NCBI GenBank assembly: GCA_017893485.1
Contig: CM030361.1
Coordinates: 143,654,941-143,718,940, forward strand
Direction of reading: 5' to 3'
DNA length: 64,000 nt
Source of the DNA: Hemerocallis citrina
Lineage: Eukaryota; Streptophyta; Magnoliopsida; Asparagales; Asphodelaceae
Shown here: in pieces, positions 1-12,317 of the stretch
How the letters are laid out: each line of letters opens with the position of its first letter
Position numbering within the stretch: position 1 is the first letter of the stretch
Made by a program: the position numbers and the translations under genes
The notes under the pieces: generated by a model
Database searches by the model: none
The model's input: the letters and a program-made list of their open reading frames with translations, nothing else
What the model was told of the DNA's origin: nothing

Positions 1-91
1 AGAAAGCGAGTGAGACAGTTTAGGAATTTTAAAAAAAAAGTAGGGTAGTTTGGGAAAAACTTTCAAAAGGTGGGATAGTTTGGGAAAAAAT
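1..91. repeat. A-rich lead-in before the Copia LTR remnant
   Basis: This stretch is purine- and A-rich. It contains the 14-mer TAGTTTGGGAAAAA twice, at 46-59 and 76-89. It sits where the first half of the 5' LTR of the following Copia element should be, but it does not match the first 55 bases or so of that element's 3' LTR. It may be a different LTR variant, a recombination product, or flanking DNA joined after a deletion. The window edge prevents a decision. Confidence 0.45.
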
Positions 92-177
92 TCTCCTATA
101 TATAGGAAATATTGTACTCAGTTATTTCTTAATTCAATATTCAGTATTGTATTCATTCTCTCTGATTTATCTTAACA
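92..177 (+). repeat. 5' LTR of Copia-1, truncated at its 5' side
   Basis: It matches the second part of the 3' LTR at 4623-4760, from the CTCCTATATATAGGA motif to the terminal CTTAACA, with a few substitutions. The normal TGTTAGATATTATAG start of the LTR is missing. The TATATATA inside it is the likely promoter core. Confidence 0.85.
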
Positions 178-190
178 TGGTATCAGAGCC
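178..190 (+). other. Primer-binding site of Copia-1
   Basis: TGGTATCAGAGCC immediately follows the LTR. This is the standard plant Copia primer-binding site, complementary to the 3' end of initiator methionine tRNA. Confidence 0.92.
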
Positions 191-394
191 AGTTATACAA
201 ATTTTATTCTCTTAAATTTCTCCATCTAAAAATTCCCAATTATCCAAATTTTTCCTTCTTAAATTTCCTCTACAAAAATTCTCAAATCCCAACAGCCAGA
301 TTATACAAATTTTCCATTCTCCCCAAAATCCCAAAAAAAAAATTAAATAAAAAAAAATTAAAAAAAATCTTCGTGCAGGGTACTTGAATCTCTC

Positions 395-1440
395 ATGGAG
401 CCTCAATTTCGCCAGTACCTTCCTGTATCCACTAATTTCCTTCTTTCCTCTGCTAAGGATTGGACTGATTGGTCTGCTTCGGTTGAGGCCACTCTTCTCG
501 GCCATTCTTTATGGGGTCACATTGATGGTTCCACTGTTCGCCCCAAAGATTCTGATACTACCGCTTCCGCTGCCGATAAGCAATTGATTCACACATCTCA
601 AACCACTTGGGATGATCATGACTGTCGAGTTATTTCCTTCCTCATATCCTCTGTTAACCGTAGTCTTCGTGTTGATCTTCTTCGAGTTTGTCCTGTCAAG
701 GCTCTTTGGAAACACTTGGTTACCCAGTATGTTCAGAATAGTAGGGCTCGTGAGTATCATCTCCTTGTTCAGTCCGTTCTTGATCAGCAGGGTGATCACA
801 GTATTCAGGAACATTACACAGCCATGCGCAATATCTAGCGCGAATTGCAGAACCTAGAAAACAGCGAGGTGCATGTCACTCGTGAACGTCTTCAGTTTAT
901 GTTCTTCATGATGAGTCTTTGACCAGAATATCAGTCTTTATGCAGTCAATTGATCCATCGGGATCCGGTTCCTCGTCTTGAAGCTGCTATTGCTGAGCTT
1001 GTTACTGAAGAAACCCGGTTACGTGCTCTCCCAACTCCTACTTCGCACTCATCCTCTACCAGTGAAAGTGTCCTTGCTGTTGCTCATCGTCCATCCTTCT
1101 CACGCAAGCCTCGCCCCAGCTCTACACCTACTCCTTCTATTCATCGCAGTGTTCCTGTTCGTCATTCCCATTGCACCCACTGTCAGCGGGATGGTCATAC
1201 TCATAGTAACTGCTTTATTCTTCATCCTCAGTTCCTAGCTCAGGCACAGCAGCACAGACAGCAACAGAGTTTGCCTCCTCTCCGCACACCTGGTGCAATG
1301 GTCGTCACTCCAGCCATGCCTTCTCCTGCTCCCTATGATATTCCACAACACCGTCTAGCCCACCTGGATCTTCAGAACTCGGATCAGTCTATCAGTGCTG
1401 GTTCATCTGCCCCTCCTTTCTCTGTCACTCCTGGTATGTC
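395..1440 (+). pseudogene. Copia-1 gag (capsid/nucleocapsid), with two premature stops
   Basis: The reading frame begins MEPQF about 205 bases after the PBS. The N-terminal part has the plant Copia gag look (a W-rich start, then LWKHLVTQYVQ near residue 105). A TAG at 836-838 and a TGA at 920-922 interrupt the frame, which then resumes in the same phase from 950. A CCHC zinc knuckle (CX2CX4HX4C) lies at 1172-1213 in a proline- and serine-rich region. In an active element this protein packages the RNA into cytoplasmic particles. The stops make it a pseudogene. The sister element at 54639 has the same MEPQF start. Confidence 0.88.
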
Positions 1441-2930
1441 TTCTTCCTGGCTTTTAGATTCTGGTGCTTCACATCATCTCACTAGAAACTGTACACTTCT
1501 CACCACTCGCACTCCACTTACCTCTCATTCACCGTCACTTTACATGGCCGATGGTTCACTACTTCTCACTACACACTCTGGATCTATTAACACTCCAACT
1601 TTCACTTTACCTTTTGTCCTTTATGCCCCTCGTTTATCTACGAACCTTATTTCCATTAGTGCTTTATGTGATAGTGGTCTTACCGTTACCTTTACTTTTT
1701 TTGGACTGTACCATACAGGATCCTCGGACTGGTCATATGATTGGACGCGCTAGCAGACATGGACGTCTATATCATCTAGATTTTCTTCATGCTCATGATT
1801 CCACTTCTAGTTTTGCGGGTATTGTCAGTTCTGATGCTGATTTGTGGTTCAGACGCTTAGGTCACATTAATGCGTCTCGTTTAAAAGATTTGATTCGTAG
1901 TGGTGCTCTTGGTCGTTTTAATTTTACTTTATTATCTGTTTGTCAGGGTTGTAAGTTGGCAAAACACTTAGCCCTCCCTTTTAACAATAAAATCACTTCT
2001 CATTCTACTCATGCTTTCAACTTATTCACTCTGACATATGGGATCCATCTCCCACACCTTCTCAAAAAGGTTATCTCTATTATGTTAGTTTCATCGATGA
2101 TTTCACTGGACACACATGGGTATTTCTTATGCGCCAACGTTCTGAGATACCTGACATTTACCGATGCTTTACGACCATGGTTCACACCCAGTTTGGGGTT
2201 CGTATCAAAACTTTTCGCTCAGATGGTGCTCGTGAGTACACCTCTGCTACTATGCGATCGATTCTTCAGTCCCATGGCACTCTTTTTCAGCAATCATGCC
2301 CCCATACCCATGAGCAGAATGGTGTAGCTGAACGCAAGCATCGTCACATCCTTGAGACGGCTCGCGCTCTTCTACTCTCCTCTTCTGTTCCTCGCTGTTT
2401 CTGGGCTAAAGCTGTCATGACTTCCGTCAGTCTCATTAACATTACTCCTTCGTCTGCCCTCTCTGGCATCACTCCTTATGAGGCCCTCTATCACTCATCC
2501 CCTGACTACAACATGCTCCGTATTTTTGGTTGCACATGTTATGTCCTTCTCCCTCACACTGAGCGAACGAAACTCACTGCTCGCGCCGCTAAGTGTGTTC
2601 ATCTAGGTCTCAGTTCTGAACATAAATGTTATCGTTGTTTTGATCTTGTGGCAGGTCGTATTCGTATTTCTCGACATATCTCCTTTGTAGAAGACTCTCC
2701 CTACTACTTAACCTCTCCTCAGGACACTAGTTTTCTCGATCCTTCACCTATTTGGCCTGCTTCCACTCCACCTATTCCTTTTGATCCCGCTCCTTTGGCT
2801 CCTTTCATTCCTGCTATAGATAGTCCCCCCATTATTCCTACAGAGACACCCCCTGTTTCTCCACCACCTGCATCCTCACAGTACCTACACCCACACCACC
2901 TACCTCACCTCCACATACTGCCCTTCCACC
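1441..2930 (+). pseudogene. Copia-1 protease, GAG-pre-integrase and integrase, frameshifted
   Basis: An aspartic protease motif LLDSGAS lies at 1452-1472. The frame shifts near 1700, after which a pre-integrase zinc region follows (LGHINASRLKDL, then CQGCKLAKH, about 1855-1970). It shifts again near 2030 and the integrase core follows. Acidic residues of the D,D35E triad are visible in FIDDFTG (about 2085-2110), RSDGAREY (about 2217-2238) and HEQNGVAERKHRH (about 2309-2345). The C-terminal part runs into a proline-rich linker that ends with a further frame change near 2880. These enzymes would process Gag-Pol and insert the cDNA. The frame changes make the region non-functional. Confidence 0.9.
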
Positions 2931-2934
2931 ACCA

Positions 2935-4572
2935 GTGCGTCAGTCTGCACGTTCTACTGCGGGCGTCCCACCACCCCGCTACACACCTAATGCCACTGGT
3001 CCCTCTGACCAATTTGATTTTGCCACACTAGCTTCTTACTTACCCCAGTTTCATGCATATCTCATTGCTATACACTCTACACGTAAGCCTAGAACCTATA
3101 AGGAAGCTATTCAATACCCCGAGTGGCGGAAAGCTATTGCAGAGGAGTTCAGTGCCTTTGATCAGATTGGTACTTGGAATGTTGTTCCACTGCCTATGGG
3201 TGTTCAGCCTATTAGCTGCAAGTGGATCTTTAAGGTCAAATATCGACCTGATGGCTCCATTGAGCGGCACAAGGCTTGTCTAGTTGCCCGGGAATTTACT
3301 CAGGAGCATGGCATTGATTATGATGAGACTTTTGCCCCTAGTGGCTCAGATGACTACAGTTCGCACTCTTCTTGCTGTTGCAGCCGTTCGTCAGTGGCCG
3401 CTATACCAGTTGGACGTGAGGAATGCTTTTCTTCATGGTACCTTATCTGAAGTAGTTTATATACATCCTCCTCCTAGCCTTACTACTCCTCCTCGTCATG
3501 CTTGTAGACTTCGCCGTGCTATATATGGTCTGAAACAGGCCCCGCGAGCCTGGTTTGAGTGTTTTCGGCTTGTCATCACCAAGGCTGGCTTTCGTCAGAG
3601 TTCACAGGACCATTCTATGTTTATACGGTCATCACCGCAAGAGAGGGTACTTCTACTACTATATGTTGATGATATGATCATTACTGGGAATGACTCCGCC
3701 GGCATTGCATCCACCCAGAAATACCTTCACCAGTAGTTTCATATGAAAGACCTTGGTAAGCTACGTTACTTTCTGGGTTTAGAAATTGCTCATGGATCTC
3801 AGGGGATACTCATTTCTCAGCAGAAATACACATCAGATATTATTTCCGCTGCATGTCTCTCTGACAGTCGACCAGCTGATACACCCTTAGAGCTTCATGT
3901 GAAGCTTCGTCCAACAGATGGTGAGCTCCTTCCTGATCCCACTAGATACAGGCAGATTGTTGGACAGCTTGTCTACTTATACATGACCAGACCCGATATT
4001 GCTCATGCAGTTAGTATTGTCAATCAGTTTGTTTCCGCTCCTACATCAGTTCACTACGGTGCTCTTCTTCGAATCCTCAGATATCTTCGGGGCACTATCA
4101 CTCGCTCATTATTCATGCCTTCTACATCCAAACTGGAGCTCAGTGCATATTCTGATTCAGATTGGGCAGGTGATCCGACTACCAGAAGGTCTACCAAAGG
4201 TTTCTGTCTATTTCTTGGTGATTCGTTGATCTCATGGCAGAGCAAGAAACAGGCAGTTGTTGCATGTTCTTCTACCGAGGCTGAGTACAGAGCAATGGCA
4301 GCTACTACTACAGAGATTGTTTATGTTCGTTGGTTGTTATCAGATATGGGTGTCAGTCTTACAGGAGCTACTCCACTTTATTGTGATGACCGGAGTGCAT
4401 TGCACATTGCAAGCAACCCGGTCTTTCATGAGTGAACGAAGCATATTGAGATTGATTGTCATTAAGTTTGTGAGCGTTTTGAGGCAGGGACCATCTTTCT
4501 CCATTCTATTACCTCTTCCCAGTAGACAGCAGACTTTTTTACCAAATCCCATACTGTTCAGAGATTCCGACA
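2935..4572 (+). pseudogene. Copia-1 reverse transcriptase and RNase H, broken
   Basis: RT begins with the conserved EWRKAIAEEFSAFD stretch (about 3121-3160), followed by CKWIFKVKYRPDGSIERHKA. The frame changes near 3345, then continues through QLDVRNAFLHG and AIYGLKQAPRAWFE to the catalytic YVDDM at 3662-3676. A TAG at 3734-3736 interrupts the same frame. RNase H follows, with YSDSDWAGD, SSTEAEYRAMA and YCDDRSALHIASNPVFHE. A TGA at 4433-4435 replaces the usual arginine codon after FHE, which fits C-to-T decay at a CpG. Further stops lie before the PPT. Confidence 0.92.
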
Positions 4573-4611
4573 CTTAGTAGGCAAACTCACATTGTTTGAC
4601 CCATCATGAGT

Positions 4612-4622
4612 TTGAGAGGGGG
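4612..4622 (+). other. Polypurine tract of Copia-1
   Basis: A GAGAGGGGG-type purine run directly precedes the TGTTAG start of the 3' LTR. It is the plus-strand primer site for reverse transcription. Confidence 0.85.
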
Positions 4623-4760
4623 TGTTAGATATTATAGTCCCACATTGGGTAGTTGACTAGTTTTGTATTTGGTTCCTCCTATATATAGGAGATATTGTAC
4701 TCAGTTATTTCTCAATTCAGTATTCAGTATTGTATTCATTCTCTCTAATTTATCTTAACA
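4623..4760 (+). repeat. 3' LTR of Copia-1 (138 bp)
   Basis: It begins TGTTAGATATTATAG and ends ATCTTAACA, giving TG...CA termini. It shares its second half with 92-177, and the whole unit is related to the 136 bp LTR at 54639-54774, so both Copia elements belong to one short-LTR family. Confidence 0.92.
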
Positions 4761-4777
4761 ATCCCCTTCTCCACTTA

Positions 4778-5698
4778 AATCTTCACTTCATACCACCTAT
4801 TGCAGAACTCAATGAGGGAAGTTTCATGATTCATACAGATATCCTCGACTGACACTCCAATTCTAGTAAACTTCTTCTTACTCTGGATCTTAGTACCCTC
4901 GTCAATGTCCTCCTGACACGCAAACTGGTATATCAAGCTATGAAACCCATTATTGTTCCAACAAGGAAGAGGAAACTTGAATAGATGGAGCCACACCTGT
5001 TGGCCCTCTCGTTTTCATGTATCATAATCCAAGGACCACCTTCTAAATGTGAGGACAATATCATCGTTGACAATGCTGACGAGTCCCAACACCTCCTCAA
5101 CACTTTCTTCAGTACCACAGTGTACCAGAAACGTACTAGCTAACATCATCGACACTTTCCAGTCCATTCCTACCTCCGCCTTGGTGTTCACGAATCTGTG
5201 TTCATGTACTTCTCCTATCATCGGTAGCCACAGGATTGCCTTGACGATGACACACATGGCCAACCTTCTGTCCCTCTCCATCATTAATGGCGTAGGCTTA
5301 ATGGAAATGTGTGGAACTGTGAATTTGCACAACAATTGGACTGAACCACTAATGCCAGAGTTGGATGATCTGATCACTGAGCTAGTATCTCTGGTCTTGT
5401 TAGGGCAGTGTCTGGCAATATGACCAAACCTCCGGCAGTGGCGACATTTCCATTCCTTTGTGCACTGCCATTTTGAGTGTTCCAACGCATCAAACTTCAT
5501 ATATTTTGGTTCTTCGGTGGCACCCACTTTTCTGCGAAAGTCCTGCCTCCCCTCAGAGATTTGGAATTCCTCCGATTTGGGGTTGCGCTGCTTTATGTGG
5601 ACCACCTGAATCCACCCCTGTCCTCCCAATCATCTCAGTTTGCCTCTACCATGTTCTCCCTAACAGCTTATACCCTCCTCTCACCCCTCCCTCCCTAC
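4778..5698 (-). pseudogene. CCHC zinc knuckle / DUF4283-like protein, 3' portion (host-like, interrupted)
   Basis: Read on the minus strand, the fragment shows a CCHC knuckle (CRHCRRFGHIARHC, preceded by a second C-containing stretch), a variable linker, then a domain with RDRRLAMCVIVK and FRRWSLDYDT. After a frame change near 5015 it continues with VWLHLFKFPLPCWN. This order (knuckle, then a fold ending in a W-containing strand and an LPxxxW motif) resembles a plant DUF4283-containing family. The frame changes and both ends being cut make it a pseudogene. Its 5' continuation lies 35 kb away at 40977-41345, because a Tat element inserted at 5698/5699. Its 3' continuation is cut off by Copia-1 at 4760. 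It could instead be a LINE ORF1 relic. Confidence 0.6.
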
Positions 5699-6820
5699 TG
5701 AGGTGAATATTTGCAAGTGTACAAAATCGCAATATGTAGTATAGATAAGTGAAATGAGTGTCGAACCGAAAAGGACTAATTATTTTATTGAATACCGAAA
5801 TTTCTAGATTAACTACTATTTAGAAAATCAAAATTAATAAAGAAAGCAACTAAATTAAGTTAATCTAAAGACTTAACTAAATTAATTTAAAATGAGCAGA
5901 ATTTGAAATTTTGTTATTTATTAATTGCAAAATTAATTCTAGGGCTTTCGATTTCACTTAGTTTATCAAACACAATTTATAATCCCATGTGAATAAAAAG
6001 GTTATTTTTCCAAGTTGTAAACCAAAATCCCTAAATTATTCAATATTCACTCTCAAGCAATATCAAAAATATTCTCAACTAATTATTTTTCATAGTTCAT
6101 GCACAAATTACTAATTGAAAATTCATTAAGATCTATAGATTTCTTAACGGTCACATTAACAGCGGTTCGCTCTTGTAACGGTGTTTAATTTTATAAATTC
6201 AAAATCAAAAATTACCTGTTCGGTCTCTCCATGATTTAATAGATCATACAAAAGTCGGTGAACCAATTGTAAGCATTAAGATCAAAAATCAAACACACAA
6301 CCATGGAAAAAAAGAAAAATAATATAGAATTAAAATTTTGTTCTCAAAACTAGGCTACATCAAAGCCCTAAAAAAATAAATTTAGTTCATATTAAAATTG
6401 TAACTAACAAATACTGTCTTGAATTGCATAATAAAAAATTAGAGAAAGAAAAAAAAGATACAGATACAACTGTTTTGTAAATAAAAAAATGCAAACCGAG
6501 ATGCCTCGAATTGTGTGCTGCCAAGTCAGCAAAGCATAAAAGAAAACAGTCTGCTGTCTCGTCTCGATGTTCGAATATGCTAACGTCACGCAGTTTCATC
6601 ACTGTCATTTTTCGCGCACACGTCAGCACCACGTCACCCTGGCCCCCTCTCTCTCTTCACATGTTTTCCACTTCTGTCCTGCTCCTTTCTTGCGCTGACG
6701 TCACGCTCCACGTCACCGCATCTGCCCACTTCTCCTTTCGTCTCGGAGTTCGCTGAAGCCAGCACCTCCTCTCTCTTGCGTATCGTCTCTTGAAGCACAC
6801 GCCCACCAAACACCTACCTC
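5699..6820 (-). repeat. Tat element 3' LTR, first part (split by a chromovirus)
   Basis: This matches 39177 to about 40306 with scattered substitutions. It begins TGAGGTGAATATTTGC, where the right copy has TGTGAATATTTGC. The LTR breaks at 6820 at ACCTC (6816-6820) and resumes at 24105 after the second ACCTC. Confidence 0.93.
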
Positions 6821-7329
6821 CGTAACATCTCGTACAAAATTTTTAAATGAAAAATACATTTCTTATTTTTTACATGTGCAACACACATGCAATTTCATCT
6901 GATGATTTTTTATTCTCAATGTTATTTAAAAGTTACGCACAATTTCCTTTCATTCATTTTTGTTGCATTTTAGAACCCATAGGCCTAATAGAAAACTCTA
7001 AGCCCATTAAAATAAATTAAATAAATAAAAATAGACCAAGCCCACAAGAGAAAGCCCACTAAGAAAAATCCTATAATTAGTTGTACACTTGTCATGTAAA
7101 CAACATGTACAAATAAATAAATAAATAAATAACAACAAACAAATGAGAGTGTGTGCTTGTGGGTTGCACACGTGCAACTCAAAAGTCACAAGAAGAGTTA
7201 ACCATGTATATGAATAGGAAGAGTTGGGAGTTTGTGAGAGTAATGGTGAGTGGGCAATTAGTGAAGGGGGTTACATAGGTTATGAATTAGAACACTTAAT
7301 TTGAGTAGTAGAAGAGCCTTCTCAAACCC

Positions 7330-7337
7330 TATAAATA
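7330..7337 (+). promoter_or_regulatory. TATA box of chromovirus 5' LTR
   Basis: TATAAATA follows a pyrimidine-rich stretch. The same box occurs at the matching place in the 3' LTR and in the related LTRs B and D. A G-box CACGTG lies upstream at 7169-7174. Confidence 0.65.
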
Positions 7338-8770
7338 CCACTCTCTTTCCTTCATAATCTTGCACCAAAGATCAAAAGAAACAACAGATAAAAATAAGAA
7401 AGAGAGGAAAAGAAAGAGAGAATTGTTTGAGTTCTTACTTGGAGGAAGGAGAGCTTGCTAGGAGAAGAAGAAAGTCTCATTCTTGGATCTAGAAGCAACT
7501 TCTAGGAGTCTTCTTCTACTTTAGAATCTTCATTTGAGGTGGGTGTCTTCTTGAGCTTTCTAATTTATAGTATCATGTATGTGTAGGTAAATTGATAGAT
7601 AAACTTGATATGCATATGAGTAGTGATTAAATTGAAATCATGATATTTAGAATGAAGATGCATACTAATTGAAAGATTTTCATGAAGATAAGTTGAATTG
7701 ATGTTGTTTAATTGCATGGTAGTACATCTTGATTAGATTAAATGATATGAAAATAGATTTGTACACAAAGTTAATAATTTATGCAAAGAAAGTTACTGTT
7801 TTAAATTTTGTTTACACTTCAGAAAATCATATCCAATAAAATAGTTAGAATCTGGAACTAAAACTTTTTGGGGAGCATATTGTATATGTCAGTAGCATCC
7901 CTTTAAAATTTCATAATATTTGGAGTTCGTTTACTATTTTAATAAATTCTAAACTCAAAACTGGTTAGTAGTTGGCTGGTTGCAGGAATTCTGCAAACCT
8001 TTCGGATTTTATTAATTCAGCATTGTAAATGAAATAATTTGAGAAACATCAGAACTAATAAATTATAGTAGTCACGTTAACCTTCCTGAAAAGTCCAAGA
8101 ACTCAAATTTTTATAAAGAATTGGATTTTATATGGATTTTATAAGACTGTATAGTAGCAGTATTTCAGTATCTCGACCCCACTGTATATTTTGAAGAATT
8201 CAGGGTTATAGATATGGTATTTCGAAAAAACTGATAACTACAAAATGAAAGTAGACTTGTATACTTTCAGTTTGATATAAAGAACACTAAGTTCCGTGAA
8301 CTATACAATTTTCTATGATTTTTACAAATATCATGACATGCAGTTTTCTAACTTTGAATTTACTGTTTTGCAATGTTACTTAAACGACTTGATTGAAAAT
8401 ATATTCTCGCTTTTTTAAGTTATATTTTGGGAAAGTAAAGATCATGTAGATGAAATGTGAACTTAAGAAATACATATATATAGGATTAAGATATTAAGAT
8501 TAGTTCAAAATAAATCAAAGGAAGATGATGAGATTGATTTTCAAAGATAAATTTTAAAGAGATTATGTCTTAACCTTAATTAACTTGATTCAAGAAAGTT
8601 TTGGATGAATATAAAAAGTGTTTGTGAAAATGAATAGGTTGAGATTGTACCTATTGATGAATGAATAAGAATGCATGAAAGAATTAGAATAAATTATGAA
8701 TACATGAAATTTGAGAATATGAATTAAAAGGGGATGAGTAATCCAAGTTGTTGAACATGGAAAGATATTG

Positions 8771-11700
8771 TGTAACTCCTATTTCTCGTATTTGTATTTT
8801 TATACTGTATTTTTTTGCCCCATTGCACTCTTTTATCTATTTGAGATCACATATCTTGTTTCCATTCGAATAAAACCATTAATTTGTTTTCGACTCAATT
8901 TTTGGTACCTTTGCCTAATTCAATTGTGTGTGCTCTTCGTGTCATTCTTCATGAAGAATTGGCTGTTTATTCTCATTCATCTCTCTATTCACCATTTTAA
9001 TACATGTTGACCAATTCTCTAATTGGATCCCTCTCAAAACGGATACCCTACAACCCATAAACCCGAAACCCTAACTATATAAACCTAAACACCCCTAACC
9101 CTAACCCTAACCTAGATACTGTGTAAACCCAAAAACCCCCGCCGCTCTCTCCTTCTTCCTCCTCCGTTTCTTCTCAATTCCTCCGACTCCTTCTCCCTTC
9201 GTCCACGACCCAGAACCCTCTTCGATCACCGTCTCCCTCACCATCGCCTTCGACCCCCGCTCCTCGCCGCACCGCCCTCACCCTCTCACCCTCTCACCCT
9301 CGTCAATCACCACCACCGTCGTCTCCTCCATCGAACCCACACATCGCCATTACCTAACTCCCGAACTCCTCTCCACCATCATCGCCATCCACCATTGCCG
9401 CACCATCACACTCTCATCCTCCTCGCCTCGCGACCACCATCGTCGCCAACACCTCCGAACAATTCCCCCGCCATCGCTCCCCTGTTTCGAGCGTGCAAAC
9501 CAGAGCACGCACCGAGACCATCGCCGTGCCATCCATCACCGTCGTCGCCGTCGTCGACTAATCCCCAATCGTACCCAGTCGTCGTCGCGAGCCCCCGCCG
9601 CCGCATCGCATTGCAGTCATCGCGCCGCCATCGCTCTCCCACTCATTGCCGAAGAAGGGAAGAAGACGATCAGCGAGTGGACGGATTCGCTGTTTGGTGT
9701 TTTGCCACACCGGATCCAACGTAGTTGTCCGCTGTTCTGGCCCAGATCTGGTGTGCGGGAGAGTTTCCATTGGACGGTTCTGGTGTTCCGTGTTTTGGCA
9801 CAGTGAATCTCGAGATCGCCGTACGCTGTTTTGGCTGATCCAGTGTGGGATTTTTCCTCTACTGTTGAATTCTTGCACGTGCTTTTGGGAGATTTCGCCC
9901 AGAGTTTTTCGATCCTGCTTTCTTCAATTAATGGATCTAATCGTCATCAATCAAGGCAAGTATTCCTCTTGTACATATTTTTGTTCTAGTACAAGCATTC
10001 CTTGAAAATACTACAAATAGTTAGAAATTTTGACTCCTCCTTGACTGTCGTTGCTGATCAAATATTAAACCTCCTCAATTTCATAATCTTAAGAGTCACA
10101 ATAAATTCATTATATTATATTACAACTACTTGGACTCATTTTACCCCCTGAACACATGAACACATGAATTAAGGAACCTTAGATTTGTAGACATATGTTA
10201 TATCTTATATGTGATGAACTTGCATCCACTAGAGTCGAGAAATAAATATTACTTGCTATTTTGATAACCATTACCCCGTATGATATCACAAATTATCCTA
10301 GACGCCTAATAACCAATTTTCATGTAACCTATACACGTAAGACATTCCCACATGTTGCTGTCCTGAACCTTGCTATGCAGTTTTGACCCCTTTAACATCA
10401 GAATCTGAACCCAATCCCTGAACAATAAATGTAGATCTAGATGTCTAGATGTCGATAGCCTCCAGAATTTTCGAATTCAGAGTTATGGTCTAGTAGTTAT
10501 TGTAGTTTTACTGCAGCTGTGTCGGTAGACGCAGATTCGCAAAACTGTTGCACACCTTTAGTTTGCGAATTAATTTAACTATGTTAATAGTAAGCGTTTG
10601 ACTCAAAATTTTATATGCTGTTGCTGGACACCCTACAGCACCTTCCCAAATTTTCTTAGAATTAATTAACATTATTTTAACACTGTTTCACATGTATGAA
10701 TTCAAATACACAAATTCTGCCTGAACACATTAGCAGTGTAGTTCGCTGTTTGGACACATGCTACCACCACTTTCATGTACCTTAATTATATGCGTTGGAA
10801 CCGAGAAGGAGTCTAGTTTCTAGATCTCCTGACGGATCTACTTTTTCTATCTCGTAGCAACGGGAATCACACTTTTGGTACAGCAACGTCGTGCTGTCCA
10901 GATTTGAGATTTTTGTTGTTCGTCATATTTTTATTCATGTTGACCCTCGAATATGCCATATAAATTACTTAGACTTGTCCCATGTCTATGACCATGATTT
11001 CTTGACTTGGTTCACACACTTGCATGCTTTCTTGATAAAAATTAATAAATGTAATAAGCCGGGATTTAAGGGAAAGACTATGGTAGTGGACAATATAGGT
11101 AAGTGTACTCGGAAGGGAGCCCGTGTTTTCCAAATACTTGGTTCATGAACTTGTTGTATTTTGATCGATTCATGGAGTCAGTTACTTGGCTCATGAACTT
11201 GTTTGATTCATGAACCCATTGTGCGGTTCTTGAACTTGTTAGTGGATTCGCGAACTTGCTTCGTGAACTTGTTATTTATTTTCCGATTCATGAACCATTG
11301 CTTGCTTGATACTTGATACCTGAGTACGCCGCCCTATAGACTCCATTACTAGGTCTAAACATAACTGATTTTCCTGTAACAGCCATATAGTAAAAGTATG
11401 GATGCATGAAGTGCTACCTTGATAGTAATCACCACAAGACTTGAACATGAAACTTGAACTCGATACCTGTTTACTTAATACTTGGTGACATGATACATGA
11501 AAAATGATGCATGAGACTTGAAACATGAAACTTGAACTTGATGCATGTTACTCGATACTTGACAACTTGTTACTTGAGACTTGGCACTTGAACATAAAAT
11601 TTGACACTAGACTTGAGACTTGAGACTTGATACTTGACACTAGACTTGATACTTGTTACTCGACACTAGACTTGAGACTTGTCACTTGAGGTTAGATATC

Positions 11701-12317
11701 CCTACAGGTTCACTTGTCACTTGTTTTGCCATTAGTATTTGTTATCCAGCCTGTTCACTTGAATTGTCCTCCTTGCTAGCTAGTTCTTAGATATCCACTA
11801 CTTGTTGTATCCCTGTTACATTCTTGATTCCAATTCTTGTTCCACATTACTTGTACTCATTTTTACTATTTGTGGCCCTAACTTGCGCTAATGGTATTTT
11901 CTCTTATTTTCTCTACTTTTCCCTTTTTATAATTATTAAGCAGACTTGGAAAATGTGCTACCCGCTGGAATCGGTGAGCAGACGTTCCAGGACTTGCTTG
12001 GGGAAAAGCTTTCTTTAATCATTTCGTCTTGTAATTGAGTTATTTCATTTGTTGTTGCTTAAGACTTGTAACGGGCTTATGTTCCCGAGTTTTACATTTG
12101 ATCCAGACTTGAAAACTATTTGGACATTAATATTTGTTTTCAATCATTTTCTGTTGCTTAATAAATTATTCATGCATGCTTGGTTGTATATATATATATC
12201 TTGCTATCTTCTTGTTGTGATGCTGATTCGATCCTACAGCTTATGGATAATGTTAAAATCATCTGCTGGGCTCGTCACGCGCTCGTATTCTATGTTTTTG
12301 GGAAGCGGGGAGTGACA
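8771..12317 (+). mobile_element. Solo LTR G1 (3547 bp, Ty3-type) inside the chromovirus 5' LTR
   Basis: It begins TGTAACTCC and ends GGGGAGTGACA, and is flanked by the perfect 5 bp duplication TATTG (8766-8770 and 12318-12322). The chromovirus 3' LTR lacks it. A second copy of the same family lies inverted at 14455-18421; the two share the terminal ATCATCTGCTGGGCT-type segment, a central block with a 19-base tract around CTTCATGCATCCATAC, and the CT-rich, GC-rich leader. No internal domain or coding region is visible, so it is a solo LTR or an LTR-only element. The GC-rich part at about 9130-9900 is leader-like and its ORFs are low complexity. Confidence 0.85.
11140..11700 (+). repeat. Degenerate ACTTG(A/T)-rich short tandem repeats in solo LTR G1
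   Basis: Many irregular copies of units such as ACTTGATACTTG and ACTTGAGACTTG run across this region, mixed with ATGAACTTG units at the start. The inverted relative has the complementary array (CAAGT-rich) at about 14990-15140. Confidence 0.75.

Larger units (their letters stand above)
92..4760 (+). mobile_element. Degenerate Ty1/Copia LTR retrotransposon (Copia-1)
   Basis: The element is about 4.7 kb with very short LTRs (the 3' LTR is 138 bp). A PBS directly follows the 5' LTR remnant, one gag-pol frame runs in the Copia order (gag, protease, integrase, reverse transcriptase, RNase H), and a polypurine tract precedes the 3' LTR. The coding region carries at least four stops and four frame changes, so it cannot move on its own. 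It ends inside the minus-strand DUF4283-like pseudogene at 4760/4761. The first flanking bases are ATCCC, but the partner target duplication cannot be read because the left end is altered. Confidence 0.93.

Noticed and set aside
9090..9112. CCCTAACCCTAACCCTAACC, telomere-like
   Set aside because: Only three or so units, inside solo LTR G1, with similar short runs in the G2 leader. Not evidence of a telomere or an interstitial telomeric block.
9395..9724. 109-codon plus-strand frame in G1 and a 172-codon minus-strand frame in G2 (17296-17814)
   Set aside because: Both are Pro/Ser/Arg-biased products of GC-rich leader sequence. The two do not encode a shared protein.
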